A stretch of 63,662 nt of DNA, taken from assembly GCA_937888715.1 (NCBI GenBank), contig CALARU010000126.1, positions 1-63,662 on the forward strand, read 5' to 3'. Positions 34,999-42,805 of this stretch are shown piece by piece. Below the pieces are notes generated by a model. It was not told where the DNA came from and did no database searches. It worked only from the letters and a program-made list of their open reading frames with translations. This DNA is from an uncultured Planctomycetaceae bacterium (GTDB lineage Bacteria; Planctomycetota; Planctomycetia; Gemmatales; Gemmataceae). Position 1 is the first letter of the stretch; each line of letters opens with the position of its first letter. The translations under genes and the position numbers were made by a program.

Positions 34999-36570
34999 AT
35001 GAAAAGATGGATTGCTGGTTTGTTGCTGCTGTTGCCAATGCTTTCGCTTTATGCTCAAACCTCGGCTGAGAAATTATTGCCTTTGTTGGATGAGCAGAGT
35101 TTTTTTCTGGGCAGGATTCAACTAGGGAAGATTGATATAGCCAAGATCATGATTCCGTTGGTTCAGAAAAAGACGATCCCGGCTGCGGAGGCTGCTGCTC
35201 TTGGTTTTTTCTTGAACTTGCAAAAAAGTAGCATCGAGAAAGTGATTGATGAAATATGGTTTTCTGCGAGTGCGAAGGATGCAGCGACCTATTTCCTTCC
35301 TTCCATGATGATCAAAACAAAGCCCTCCGCGAAAACAGAAGATTTGCTAAACCTGCTAAAGAACATGCCTTTGCCCATTAATATTCAAACTCCAAGTGGC
35401 CAAGTGATCAGAAAAGGGCAAAACTCCATACTGCCTCTTTCCTTTGTGATTCGTGAAGAAAAAGGGTTTTATCTGTTAGAGCAAGTGGGCGCAACTAAAG
35501 ACACGAAAAAAACCAAGCGTACTGATATTGTCCAAGGTTTTGATGCCATGGGCAGCCTGCCTTTTGGTGCGATGCTTTTCCCCTCGAAAGATAACCCTTT
35601 GGATCTAGGGAAAATCTTTCCCTCGCTCAAGAAAGCGAATGGAAAAGAGGGCGAAGTTCCCGGAATCTTGAATGGGCTGAAACTTGTAACGCTGGGAATG
35701 TATCTCGACCCATGGCGAATCCAAATGGTTATTCAAACCGAGGATAGGGAACTTGCCAATGATGTGCATAAATCGATTTTAAAAGCTATTCAGGGTATTC
35801 CAGATTTGGTGCAGGCACAGGTGGAAGAAGTGGGGAAAGACCCGGTGTTTAAAGCTTTGGCTGCCATGGTTAAATCCGTTTCAATCATGGATGATAAAGT
35901 GACGATTGTTATTACAGACTTTGATCCTTATTTTGAAATTGCAGCAAGAATTAATGAGCAAAACCAAGCCAAGGCCGCTGCAGCTTCATCCATGAATAAG
36001 GTGAAAAACATTGCGACCGCTTTATTGGCGTATCACAAAGAGAATGGAAAATTTCCTCCCGCAGCAACACTTTCAAAAGAAGGTAAACCATTACTAAGCT
36101 GGCGTGTCCAAATCCTACCCTACCTTGGGCATAATTTTCTGTACAAACAGTTCAGGCAAAATGAACCTTGGGATAGCGAGCATAATAAAAAATTCATCCG
36201 TAGAATTCCCCCAAGCTTTAGAGAGTCGCAAGAAAACTTGGATAAAGGCACAACGCCCTTTCAGGCCCCTGTTGGCATTGCAACACTTTTTACACCTGGA
36301 GGTACTGGGACTAATTCAATTCAAATTATTAATGAACTTTCGAACACTATTATGCTTGTTAAAGTCCCCGAAGATAAAACAGCGATTTGGACTAAGCCCC
36401 AAGATTGGGAAATTGATATCAGCCTGCCTGCCAAGGATCTTTTAAAAGGCTTTACCAATGCAATTGTTATTGCCTGCGCAGATGGGGAGGTTAAAGCCAT
36501 TCCTCTTAAAGAAGCCGAGGAAAAAATTAAAAGCATGCTTGTGATTGATGGGAAACCTAAAACCCCTTGA
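34999..36570 (+). CDS. DUF1559-containing secreted planctomycete protein
   Basis: 523 residues with a signal peptide (cleavage near LYAQ, residue 20). The first 310 residues have no recognised family. They are followed by a DUF1559-like module: SSMNKVKNIATALLAYHKENGKFPPAA, LLSWRVQILPYLG, LYKQFRQNEPWDSEHN, then FTPGGTGTNSIQIINELSNT and an ending with ACADGEV. In planctomycetes DUF1559 proteins usually have a pilin-like N-terminus; this one instead has a cleavable signal and a long extra domain. Function is unknown, but it is probably an envelope protein. Likely co-transcribed with the Ldh-type gene. Confidence 0.85.
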   Translation: MKRWIAGLLLLLPMLSLYAQTSAEKLLPLLDEQSFFLGRIQLGKIDIAKIMIPLVQKKTIPAAEAAALGFFLNLQKSSIEKVIDEIWFSASAKDAATYFLPSMMIKTKPSAKTEDLLNLLKNMPLPINIQTPSGQVIRKGQNSILPLSFVIREEKGFYLLEQVGATKDTKKTKRTDIVQGFDAMGSLPFGAMLFPSKDNPLDLGKIFPSLKKANGKEGEVPGILNGLKLVTLGMYLDPWRIQMVIQTEDRELANDVHKSILKAIQGIPDLVQAQVEEVGKDPVFKALAAMVKSVSIMDDKVTIVITDFDPYFEIAARINEQNQAKAAAASSMNKVKNIATALLAYHKENGKFPPAATLSKEGKPLLSWRVQILPYLGHNFLYKQFRQNEPWDSEHNKKFIRRIPPSFRESQENLDKGTTPFQAPVGIATLFTPGGTGTNSIQIINELSNTIMLVKVPEDKTAIWTKPQDWEIDISLPAKDLLKGFTNAIVIACADGEVKAIPLKEAEEKIKSMLVIDGKPKTP

Positions 36571-36637
36571 GAAAATCCAAGTTCCTCTCTAAGTTTGCGG
36601 ATTTTTCAGCGAATGATTGAAATGGCACGAGTTTAGA

Positions 36638-36664
36638 TGTAATATAGCGGTATTACATTGTAAT
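36638..36664 (+). promoter_or_regulatory. Palindromic operator, probably metal-responsive (Zur/MntR-like)
   Basis: TGTAATA (36638-36644) and TATTACA (36651-36657) form a perfect 7-bp inverted repeat with a 6-base gap. An overlapping second palindrome, TTACA-T-TGTAA, spans 36653-36663, giving three half-sites. It ends 17 bp before the start codon of the metal-binding-protein gene, a position suited to repression. The link to a metal regulator comes only from the gene it precedes. Confidence 0.6.
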
Positions 36665-36681
36665 CCTGACAGGGTTTGAGC

Positions 36682-37644
36682 ATGTTTTGTAATCAAAAAA
36701 ACCGTTTATTTTACTTGTTCCTACTTCTTTTGTCGCTTGCCTTAGGGTGCGCCAAAATGCCGGACCCTTGGCTTGAAGTGCCAGGCAAATTCAAGGTTCT
36801 AGTCAGCTTTCCACCACTTTATAGCATGGTGAAATCTATCGCAGGCGATCGTGCTGCTGTTATCTCTCTTTGCACCACTACTGGGCCCCACGATTACGCT
36901 TTTAATGTCAAAGACACCATCCTATTGCGTAAGGCAGATTTGTTTTTTTATAACGGCTTAGATCTCGACGACCTTTTTGTAGGGCGCCTCGCCAAGGATG
37001 CTTCGAATCCCAACCTCAAGTTTTCAAACTTAGGTAAAAAGGTTCCTAAGAATCTACGCATTGAATCTAAAGAAGCTAAGCCGGGCCATGAAGGCCACAA
37101 CCATGGCAGTTTCGATCCGCATATCTGGCTTGGTATTCGCCAAAGTCTTCTTATGATCAATGCGATTCGTGATGAATTGAGTTTGCTGGACCCCGAGGCT
37201 GCAGAGGAATACAAAAATCGAGCAGCGAGCCTTGCTGCAACTCTTGAAGAAATCCAAAAAGAAGGAATTACTTTATTGGAGGGGAAGAAAAACAAGGTGA
37301 TAGTTACTTTTCACGAGTCGCTTGGGTATTTTGCGTCTTCTTTTGGGATTGAAATTGCAGGAGTGATTCAAAAGGCCCCCGGTGATTCTCCTAATGCCCT
37401 AGAGTTGGCTAAAATTGTGCAGTTGTGTGTTGAAAAGAAGCCATCGTTAATTGCAGTAGAGCCCCAATATCCAAGAACCACTTCTGCCAAATTGTTGCAG
37501 GAAGAGCTTAAGAAAAAAGGGATTGAAATACCCTTGGTTGAAATAGATCCGCTGGAAACTTGTACTCAAGCAGATCTTGCGCCCAAGTGGTATGAGATAA
37601 AATACAAACAAAACCTTGAAGCACTCGCAAAGAACTTGCAATGA
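36682..37644 (+). CDS. Metal ABC transporter substrate-binding lipoprotein (ZnuA/TroA-like)
   Basis: 320 residues from the ATG at 36682 (AGGG upstream; a TTG at 36676 is in frame). The lipobox LALGC gives a lipid-anchored cysteine. The cluster A-I fold is recognised from VLVSFPPLYSMVKSIAGDRA, TTGPHDYAFN (first metal histidine), SFDPHIWLG (second), VTFHESLGYFASSFGI (third) and IAVEPQYPR (acidic ligand region). A short His-rich loop, GHEGHNHG, lies before the second site, as in zinc-binding ZnuA. It captures zinc or manganese outside the membrane for import. It overlaps the ATPase gene by ATGA and lies behind a palindromic operator. Confidence 0.92.
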   Translation: MFCNQKNRLFYLFLLLLSLALGCAKMPDPWLEVPGKFKVLVSFPPLYSMVKSIAGDRAAVISLCTTTGPHDYAFNVKDTILLRKADLFFYNGLDLDDLFVGRLAKDASNPNLKFSNLGKKVPKNLRIESKEAKPGHEGHNHGSFDPHIWLGIRQSLLMINAIRDELSLLDPEAAEEYKNRAASLAATLEEIQKEGITLLEGKKNKVIVTFHESLGYFASSFGIEIAGVIQKAPGDSPNALELAKIVQLCVEKKPSLIAVEPQYPRTTSAKLLQEELKKKGIEIPLVEIDPLETCTQADLAPKWYEIKYKQNLEALAKNLQ

Positions 37645-38375
37645 TTAACAACCTTTTAACTTTAAAAAATGTTGCTGTAAAGTTAGGCCATCTTGAAGTT
37701 TTAAAAGATGTTAATGCTTCGCTGCTTAAAGGTAAAATAACTTCCCTAATCGGGCTTAATGGTTCAGGGAAAAGCACCTTGCTGCGTGCAATTGTCAGAG
37801 AAATATCCTTTGTGGGAGAATTGCATTTTTATTGCGGACATGCCCACAAAACCCCGGATCCCCGGCATGTTGGTTATGTGCCTCAAAAATTGCGTTTAGA
37901 GGCGGGCTTACCCCTTACCGTGCGAGATTTTTTAGCCCTTCCCATGCAGGATGCCCCTATTTTTATGGGCATAAAAAAATCGTTAGAAAGCAAAATGCTT
38001 GCAATGCTCGCAAACGTTGGGTCTTCGCCAAATATGTTAGATAAACCCGTAGACAAGCTTTCTGGTGGGGAATTACAACGCCTTCTTTTGGCCTTAGCCA
38101 TGGAGCCTAATCCAGAGTTGCTATTATTGGATGAACCAGCTGCAGGCATCGACTTTCAAGATCAGGACAAGTTTTATGCTCTGTTAAAAGAATTGAACAA
38201 AAAAACAGGTGTTACAATATTGCTGGTTTCTCATGATTTGGGGCTGGTCCATGATTATGCCGACCAAGTTTGGTGCTTGCATAAAGGCGTAATTGCAGGA
38301 ATCGGAGCCCCCAGCGAGGTTTTAGGAAAAGAAAACTTGCAATTGTTGTTTGGGAGTGGATTGAAAATAGGGTAA
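37641..38375 (+). CDS. Metal ABC transporter ATP-binding protein (ZnuC-like)
   Basis: 244 residues, starting in the ATGA overlap with the binding-protein gene. Walker A is GLNGSGKSTLL, the signature LSGGELQRLLLALAM, Walker B ELLLLDEPAAG, the D-loop IDFQ and the H-loop LLVSHDLG. It powers metal uptake at the membrane. No permease gene follows: the next gene, P-II, is on the opposite strand 10 bp away. A permease of the right family lies at the right edge of the window. Confidence 0.93.
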   Translation: MINNLLTLKNVAVKLGHLEVLKDVNASLLKGKITSLIGLNGSGKSTLLRAIVREISFVGELHFYCGHAHKTPDPRHVGYVPQKLRLEAGLPLTVRDFLALPMQDAPIFMGIKKSLESKMLAMLANVGSSPNMLDKPVDKLSGGELQRLLLALAMEPNPELLLLDEPAAGIDFQDQDKFYALLKELNKKTGVTILLVSHDLGLVHDYADQVWCLHKGVIAGIGAPSEVLGKENLQLLFGSGLKIG

Positions 38376-38385
38376 AACCCGAAAA

Positions 38386-38700
38386 TTAGAATTCTAAAAG
38401 CTCATCTTGGGCCAAATTTAATTGAAATATTTTGCCATCCCCGATCCTTCCGGTGCGCGCAGCTTTAGAAATTTTTTCTGCAACTTCATTAACCCGTTCA
38501 TCTTCCACCGTTACGGTAATTTCCACCTTGGGAATAAAAGCCATATTATATTCGCTGCCTTGATAGCGGTCTAAATAGCCTTTTTGCCTGCTAAAACCCT
38601 TCGCTTCTCGCACTATTACTGAATTTAAACCAAGATTTTGAATTGCTTCCAGTACGGTTTCTGCACAAAAAGGCCTCACGACTACGGTTAGCTGTTTCAT
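38386..38700 (-). CDS. P-II family nitrogen regulatory protein
   Basis: 104 residues. It begins MKQLTVVVRPFCAETVLEAI and has the T-loop GFSRQKGYLDRYQGSEYNM with Tyr51, the uridylylation site of GlnB/GlnK, in the standard E-Y context. The B-loop RTGRIGDGKIF (ATP binding) is intact. P-II trimers sense 2-oxoglutarate and energy charge and control ammonium transport and glutamine synthetase. No amtB or glnD is adjacent; the two glutamine synthetase genes lie 17-20 kb away. The T-loop tyrosine suggests modification is possible. Convergent with the ABC ATPase gene. Confidence 0.93.
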   Translation of the reverse strand: MKQLTVVVRPFCAETVLEAIQNLGLNSVIVREAKGFSRQKGYLDRYQGSEYNMAFIPKVEITVTVEDERVNEVAEKISKAARTGRIGDGKIFQLNLAQDELLEF

Positions 38701-38815
38701 GATTTGCTAAGCCTCTTTTTTCTGTCTATTAATTTTCATGTATGAAAGTTAAAATAACCTCTTGGTAGTTTAGCCTTCAAACGCTATTCTACCAATGGGT
38801 GATTAAACCCACCAC

Positions 38816-38886
38816 TACCCGGTAGTGTAATGGTAGCACAAGAAATTTTGGTTTTCTTTGTCTAGGTTCGAGTCCTAGCCGGGTAG
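38816..38886 (+). tRNA. tRNA-Gln (anticodon TTG)
   Basis: A cloverleaf can be drawn: acceptor TACCCGG/CCGGGTA, D stem GTG/CAC around TAATGGTAG, anticodon stem AGAAA/TTTCT with loop TTTTGGT giving TTG, and T stem CTAGG/CCTAG with loop TTCGAGT. The discriminator is G. CCA is not encoded. An eight-T run follows shortly after and may serve as its terminator. Confidence 0.95.
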
Positions 38887-38908
38887 TTTTTTTTGGCATC
38901 GGTGAGCA

Positions 38909-39154
38909 ATGGATAAAAACATAATAGATTGGCGCTGGATTCCGCGTTACTACAGAAAAGTTGATGATAAAGCCTCTCATGTTGATGTGGTGTATTGGTA
39001 TTTTGGGTTAGAAACAGTTTTTATTGTGGTTATGGGTTTTGTCTTTTATTTTACCACGATAAAAGATGGTTTCCTTAAAAAGAACCAAATGGATAACCAA
39101 GTCGAAGCTCTTCGTAAATCAATCGAATATCAAATCCAACAACCAGCAAAATAA
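38909..39154 (+). CDS. Small single-span membrane protein
   Basis: 81 residues, starting at ATG 38909 after GGTGAG. It has a tryptophan- and tyrosine-rich N-terminus (IDWRWIPRYYRK), one membrane helix around residues 32-50 (LETVFIVVMGFVFYF) and a charged, probably coiled C-terminal tail. No family is recognised. The ORF is open over its whole length and lies between the tRNA and the M16 gene in the same direction, 84 bp before the chosen M16 start. Confidence 0.6.
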   Translation: MDKNIIDWRWIPRYYRKVDDKASHVDVVYWYFGLETVFIVVMGFVFYFTTIKDGFLKKNQMDNQVEALRKSIEYQIQQPAK

Positions 39155-39238
39155 TTTGCAACTTCAGCCTTGATGATTCGGTTCAATTCTCGGATATTTA
39201 CGCTTAGGCCAAAATATCTTTTCTCATTATTCAATGGA

Positions 39239-41986
39239 ATGATTCCCATGATTAGTCCAATCAATCGCTATTCTGTGAAGCTTATGGGCATTGTTTTAGC
39301 CTTGTTAATGGGTGGGCAATTCTCCTTGGCACAAAACCATGCGAAAACTGGCAAAGATGCTGAAACACTCAAAGCTGCCAACGCCATTTTTGATAATGTA
39401 AAGCACGAAAAACTTCCCAATGGTTTGAATGTATATTTAAAACCCATCCCAGGTGCGCCCACTGTAACCACCATGGTTGCATATAAAGTTGGCTCTGCAG
39501 ATGAAAACCTGGATCAAACCGGTCTTTCTCATTACCTCGAACATTTGATGTTTAAAGGGACTGAAAAGTTAATGCCTGGTGATATCGATCGCTTTACCCT
39601 TCGTAATGGCGGGGCAAATAACGCATACACTTCTGAAGATTGTACGGTCTACCATTTTGATTTTTCTGCAGATCGCTGGGAGCAAGCTCTTGCTATCGAA
39701 GCGGACAGGATGCGGAATCTACAGATTGATGATAAGCATGAATTTCAACAGGAAAAAGGTGCAGTGATAGAAGAGCTGAAGCGTAACGAAGATGGCCCCT
39801 GGGATCTGGAATATAAGGCAATTATGCCAAAGATTTTTGGTGCAAACGCTCCGTATGGCCATCCTGTGATCGGGCAGGCTGAACATGTTAAAGATTCCAC
39901 AGCTTTGACAATCAAGGCGCATTACAACCTTTGGTACCACCCCTCAAATGCTTCTTTGGTGATATGTGGTGGATTCGATCCGGCCCAAGCCATGGCTCGG
40001 GTTAAGGAATTGTTTGGAAACATCCCTGCGGGTGAATTGCCTGCAAGAAAAGTTAATGTCCCATTAAAAAGAGAAGGCCAGACCCGCATTGAAATGAAGT
40101 CTAAGTTTGAAGTAGCTAGGCTTTTAATTGCCTTTAATACCGTTGAAATGGTGGATGAAGATGCGCCCGCACTTAGCGTTCTTGAAGCGGTTCTCTCTGA
40201 TGGGAAAATTAGCAGGTTTTATCGCAAATTTATCGAAGGTGAAGAATTAGCCTCGGTTGCTGGAGCCGAAAGCTTCACCGGTCGTTATCCCGGTTGGTTC
40301 GGGATTCAAATGGAACTTATGCAAGGAAAAGATGGAGCCAAGCTTGAAAAAATGATTTTTGAGGAACTCGACAAACTTGCAAACGAACTTGTTTCTGATG
40401 AAGAACTTGAAAGAATTAGACAAAAGATTTTGGCAGGTGCAGTTTTTTCGCGTGAAAGTGTTCACGGGTTGGCGGATGTGATCTCAAGAACGGTTGTAGT
40501 TGCAGACCTTGAGTATTTGAAATCCTACTTATCAAAACTGTTGGCGGTATCACCTGCAGATTTACAAAGGGTTGCCAAGAAATATCTGCTAAAGGATAAG
40601 TCTGTTGTGCTTTGGTCGATTCCTGAAAAGGGCGCTAAGACTTCTTCCATCCATAAACCAGAAAAAAGTAGAAGGCTCTTCAGGCAGAAAGAGCAGGCAG
40701 CGGTCACCCCGTTTTCGCTTACCAAAGCAAAAAGGATCGAGCTTCCTAGCGGAACTGTTCTTCTCTTGATGCCCGATTCCAAAGTTCCTGTTTTGGTTGC
40801 CAACATTGCCATTCGAGAAAGTAAAGGGTACGAAACCCTTGAAAAACAAGGGGTTGCAAGCATGACTGGCTCATTGCTTGATGAAGGTATCCCTAGCCTT
40901 GATGGCCCGCAACTTGCATTGAAAATTGAAGGAGTCGGTGGCGAATTGGAATTCGATGAATCTGGCGGCGCACTTAAAGTTCTCTCCCATCATGGCAAAA
41001 TGGGCATAGATCTTCTTTTAAATTGCATGAGATCCCCGACATTTCCCAAAGAGGCTTTCGAACGCAATAAAGAGCAAACGTTATCTTCGTTGCAAGATCT
41101 GGAATCGCAGGCCAATTTTCTTGCTAAGCGCGAGTTTCTTAAAGAAGTTTATGGGGATCATCCTCGTGGACGATCTTCAATTGGGACAATTAATAGTATC
41201 AAAGCACTCACGAATGAGGATTGCATTGCATTTCACAAGCTTTGTTATCATCCAGCAAATTTGATTATTTCGGTGGTGGGGGATTTTGACATTGCTGAAG
41301 TTGAAGCGCAGATTCGTGAAGGTTTAAAAGGCTGGCCTGTATCTGAAGCTGCGAAAATTAATTTTCCAAAAGTTGCAATGCCCGAAAAATTTACCCAAAA
41401 AATTATTTCGAACCCCGAAGCTGTTCAGATGCAGTTTTACATGGGGCATGTTGGTATTCGTAGAAACGATCCAGATTACTTCAAGCTTTTGGTGATGGAT
41501 TATATTCTGGGAACCGGACCTGGGTTTACCGATAGGCTTTCTGCAAGGCTTCGGGATCGCGAAGGGCTAGCCTACACCGTAAATGCAAATATCACCAGTA
41601 CTGCAGATATCGAACCAGGCGTTTTTACTTGTTACATTGGTACCGATGCTGGCAATTTTGACCGGGTAAAAAAGGAGTTTCTCGAAGAGCTTGAGCGAAT
41701 CCGTACCACCAAACCTACAGAAGATGAGCTTTCAGATGCTAAGAATTATCTACTTGGTAGCCTGGCTTTCCGCTTTACCACCAATGCTGCAATTGCTAGT
41801 CAGTTGTTGATGACCGAAAGACTTGGCGTTGGATTGGATTACCTTGATAAATTTCGCAAGGAAGTTAGTGCGGTAACGGGAGACGATATCAAAGCGGTGG
41901 CATTCAAGCACATACAAACAGATAAATTACTTCTGCTTGCAGTCGGCGCAATTGATCAAACAGGAAAACTTTTGCCCAAAAAATAA
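39239..41986 (+). CDS. M16-family zinc metallopeptidase, double-domain, secreted
   Basis: About 915 residues from the ATG at 39239; ATGs at 39173 and 39248 are alternatives. A signal peptide ends near FSLAQ. The first half holds the inverted zinc motif HxxEH in LSHYLEHLMFKG and the distal glutamate in KGAVIEELKRNEDGP, followed by an M16 C-terminal domain. The second half repeats the N and C domains (GVASMTGSLLDEG, YHPANLIISVVGDF) without a zinc motif, so one catalytic and one structural half are joined in a single chain, like large pitrilysins. It probably degrades peptides outside the cytoplasm. It ends 3 bp from the convergent SRAP gene. Confidence 0.92.
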   Translation: MIPMISPINRYSVKLMGIVLALLMGGQFSLAQNHAKTGKDAETLKAANAIFDNVKHEKLPNGLNVYLKPIPGAPTVTTMVAYKVGSADENLDQTGLSHYLEHLMFKGTEKLMPGDIDRFTLRNGGANNAYTSEDCTVYHFDFSADRWEQALAIEADRMRNLQIDDKHEFQQEKGAVIEELKRNEDGPWDLEYKAIMPKIFGANAPYGHPVIGQAEHVKDSTALTIKAHYNLWYHPSNASLVICGGFDPAQAMARVKELFGNIPAGELPARKVNVPLKREGQTRIEMKSKFEVARLLIAFNTVEMVDEDAPALSVLEAVLSDGKISRFYRKFIEGEELASVAGAESFTGRYPGWFGIQMELMQGKDGAKLEKMIFEELDKLANELVSDEELERIRQKILAGAVFSRESVHGLADVISRTVVVADLEYLKSYLSKLLAVSPADLQRVAKKYLLKDKSVVLWSIPEKGAKTSSIHKPEKSRRLFRQKEQAAVTPFSLTKAKRIELPSGTVLLLMPDSKVPVLVANIAIRESKGYETLEKQGVASMTGSLLDEGIPSLDGPQLALKIEGVGGELEFDESGGALKVLSHHGKMGIDLLLNCMRSPTFPKEAFERNKEQTLSSLQDLESQANFLAKREFLKEVYGDHPRGRSSIGTINSIKALTNEDCIAFHKLCYHPANLIISVVGDFDIAEVEAQIREGLKGWPVSEAAKINFPKVAMPEKFTQKIISNPEAVQMQFYMGHVGIRRNDPDYFKLLVMDYILGTGPGFTDRLSARLRDREGLAYTVNANITSTADIEPGVFTCYIGTDAGNFDRVKKEFLEELERIRTTKPTEDELSDAKNYLLGSLAFRFTTNAAIASQLLMTERLGVGLDYLDKFRKEVSAVTGDDIKAVAFKHIQTDKLLLLAVGAIDQTGKLLPKK

Positions 41987-41989
41987 GTG

Positions 41990-42682
41990 TTAATCCAAGT
42001 AAGAAAATAAATCTCTTGCAGGTGGTAAAAGGCAATCTGGGGAATCGTTGGTTACTTTGTTAACCAAGGTTCTTACCTCTTTTAATTGTAGAAACCCTGA
42101 TGGTGCAGGTTGAAGCAGTGCGGCAATATCTGCTGAGTGCCCCTTTTCGTTATTGAGCCAGGTTTTCCAACTTTCCCGTGGAATTATCAAAGGCATGCGT
42201 TCGTGAAGTTCGTTCATGTCTTGATTGGCAGCAGTTGTAATTATGGAAAAGGTCTCGATAGTTTGTTCGCCAAGATGGGTGTTGGATTCCCAAATACCGC
42301 CAAAACAAAGAAGGCTTTGATCTTTGGGGCTGATGAAAAAAGGCTTTTTGCTTTTTCCGATAGTCTTCCATTCGTAAAATCCGTTTGCAGGGATGATCCC
42401 CCGTCTTTTATTAAAGGCAGATTTGAAAGAAGGTTTTTCTGTAATCGTTTCAGCCCGGGCATTGATCATTTTTTCTGCCATGCTTTTATCCTTAGCCCAG
42501 GCAGGAATCAGCCCCCAAGAAAGATTAGAAGGGCTTAAATTCCCCTCCGTTTCTCCCTTGATAAACAGGCACGATTGGCTGGGCGCAAGGTTGTAGCGGG
42601 CTGAAAATCCCGGGAATAACCTTATTCCAAGAAACAATTCCAGCATGGTTTTGTCAGCATATAATGCGAATCTGCCACACAT
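41990..42682 (-). CDS. SRAP-family abasic-site protein (YedK/HMCES-like)
   Basis: 230 residues. The start must be the ATG at 42682, because Cys2 (MCGRFALY) becomes the N-terminal nucleophile after methionine removal; an open frame continues to 42715. Family residues are present: NARAETITEKPSF (asparagine and glutamate), RGIIPANGFYEWK (catalytic glutamate) and HERMPLIIPRESW (histidine). SRAP proteins form a covalent link with abasic sites in single-stranded DNA and protect them during replication. It stands alone, divergent from htpG. Confidence 0.95.
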   Translation of the reverse strand: MCGRFALYADKTMLELFLGIRLFPGFSARYNLAPSQSCLFIKGETEGNLSPSNLSWGLIPAWAKDKSMAEKMINARAETITEKPSFKSAFNKRRGIIPANGFYEWKTIGKSKKPFFISPKDQSLLCFGGIWESNTHLGEQTIETFSIITTAANQDMNELHERMPLIIPRESWKTWLNNEKGHSADIAALLQPAPSGFLQLKEVRTLVNKVTNDSPDCLLPPARDLFSYLD

Positions 42683-42805
42683 CGTATACCCCGGGGATAA
42701 ATCACCCCTTTTCAAATGTTATAATTGTTTCATATTAATCTATGCGGGTAATTGTTTGATTGTAAATACCTGCTATTAAATATTATTCAGATATGGGGTG
42801 AAGCA

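Noticed and set aside
36623-36640. Sigma54-like promoter (TGGCACG) before the metal-binding-protein gene
   Set aside because: The -24 part fits but the -12 part lacks the needed GC, and the gene is not of a nitrogen type.
42683-42715. Upstream start for the SRAP protein
   Set aside because: The family needs cysteine as residue 2, which fixes the ATG at 42682.
42683-42805. CIRCE or other heat-shock operator upstream of htpG
   Set aside because: No TTAGCACTC-N9-GAGTGCTAA-like pattern is present.
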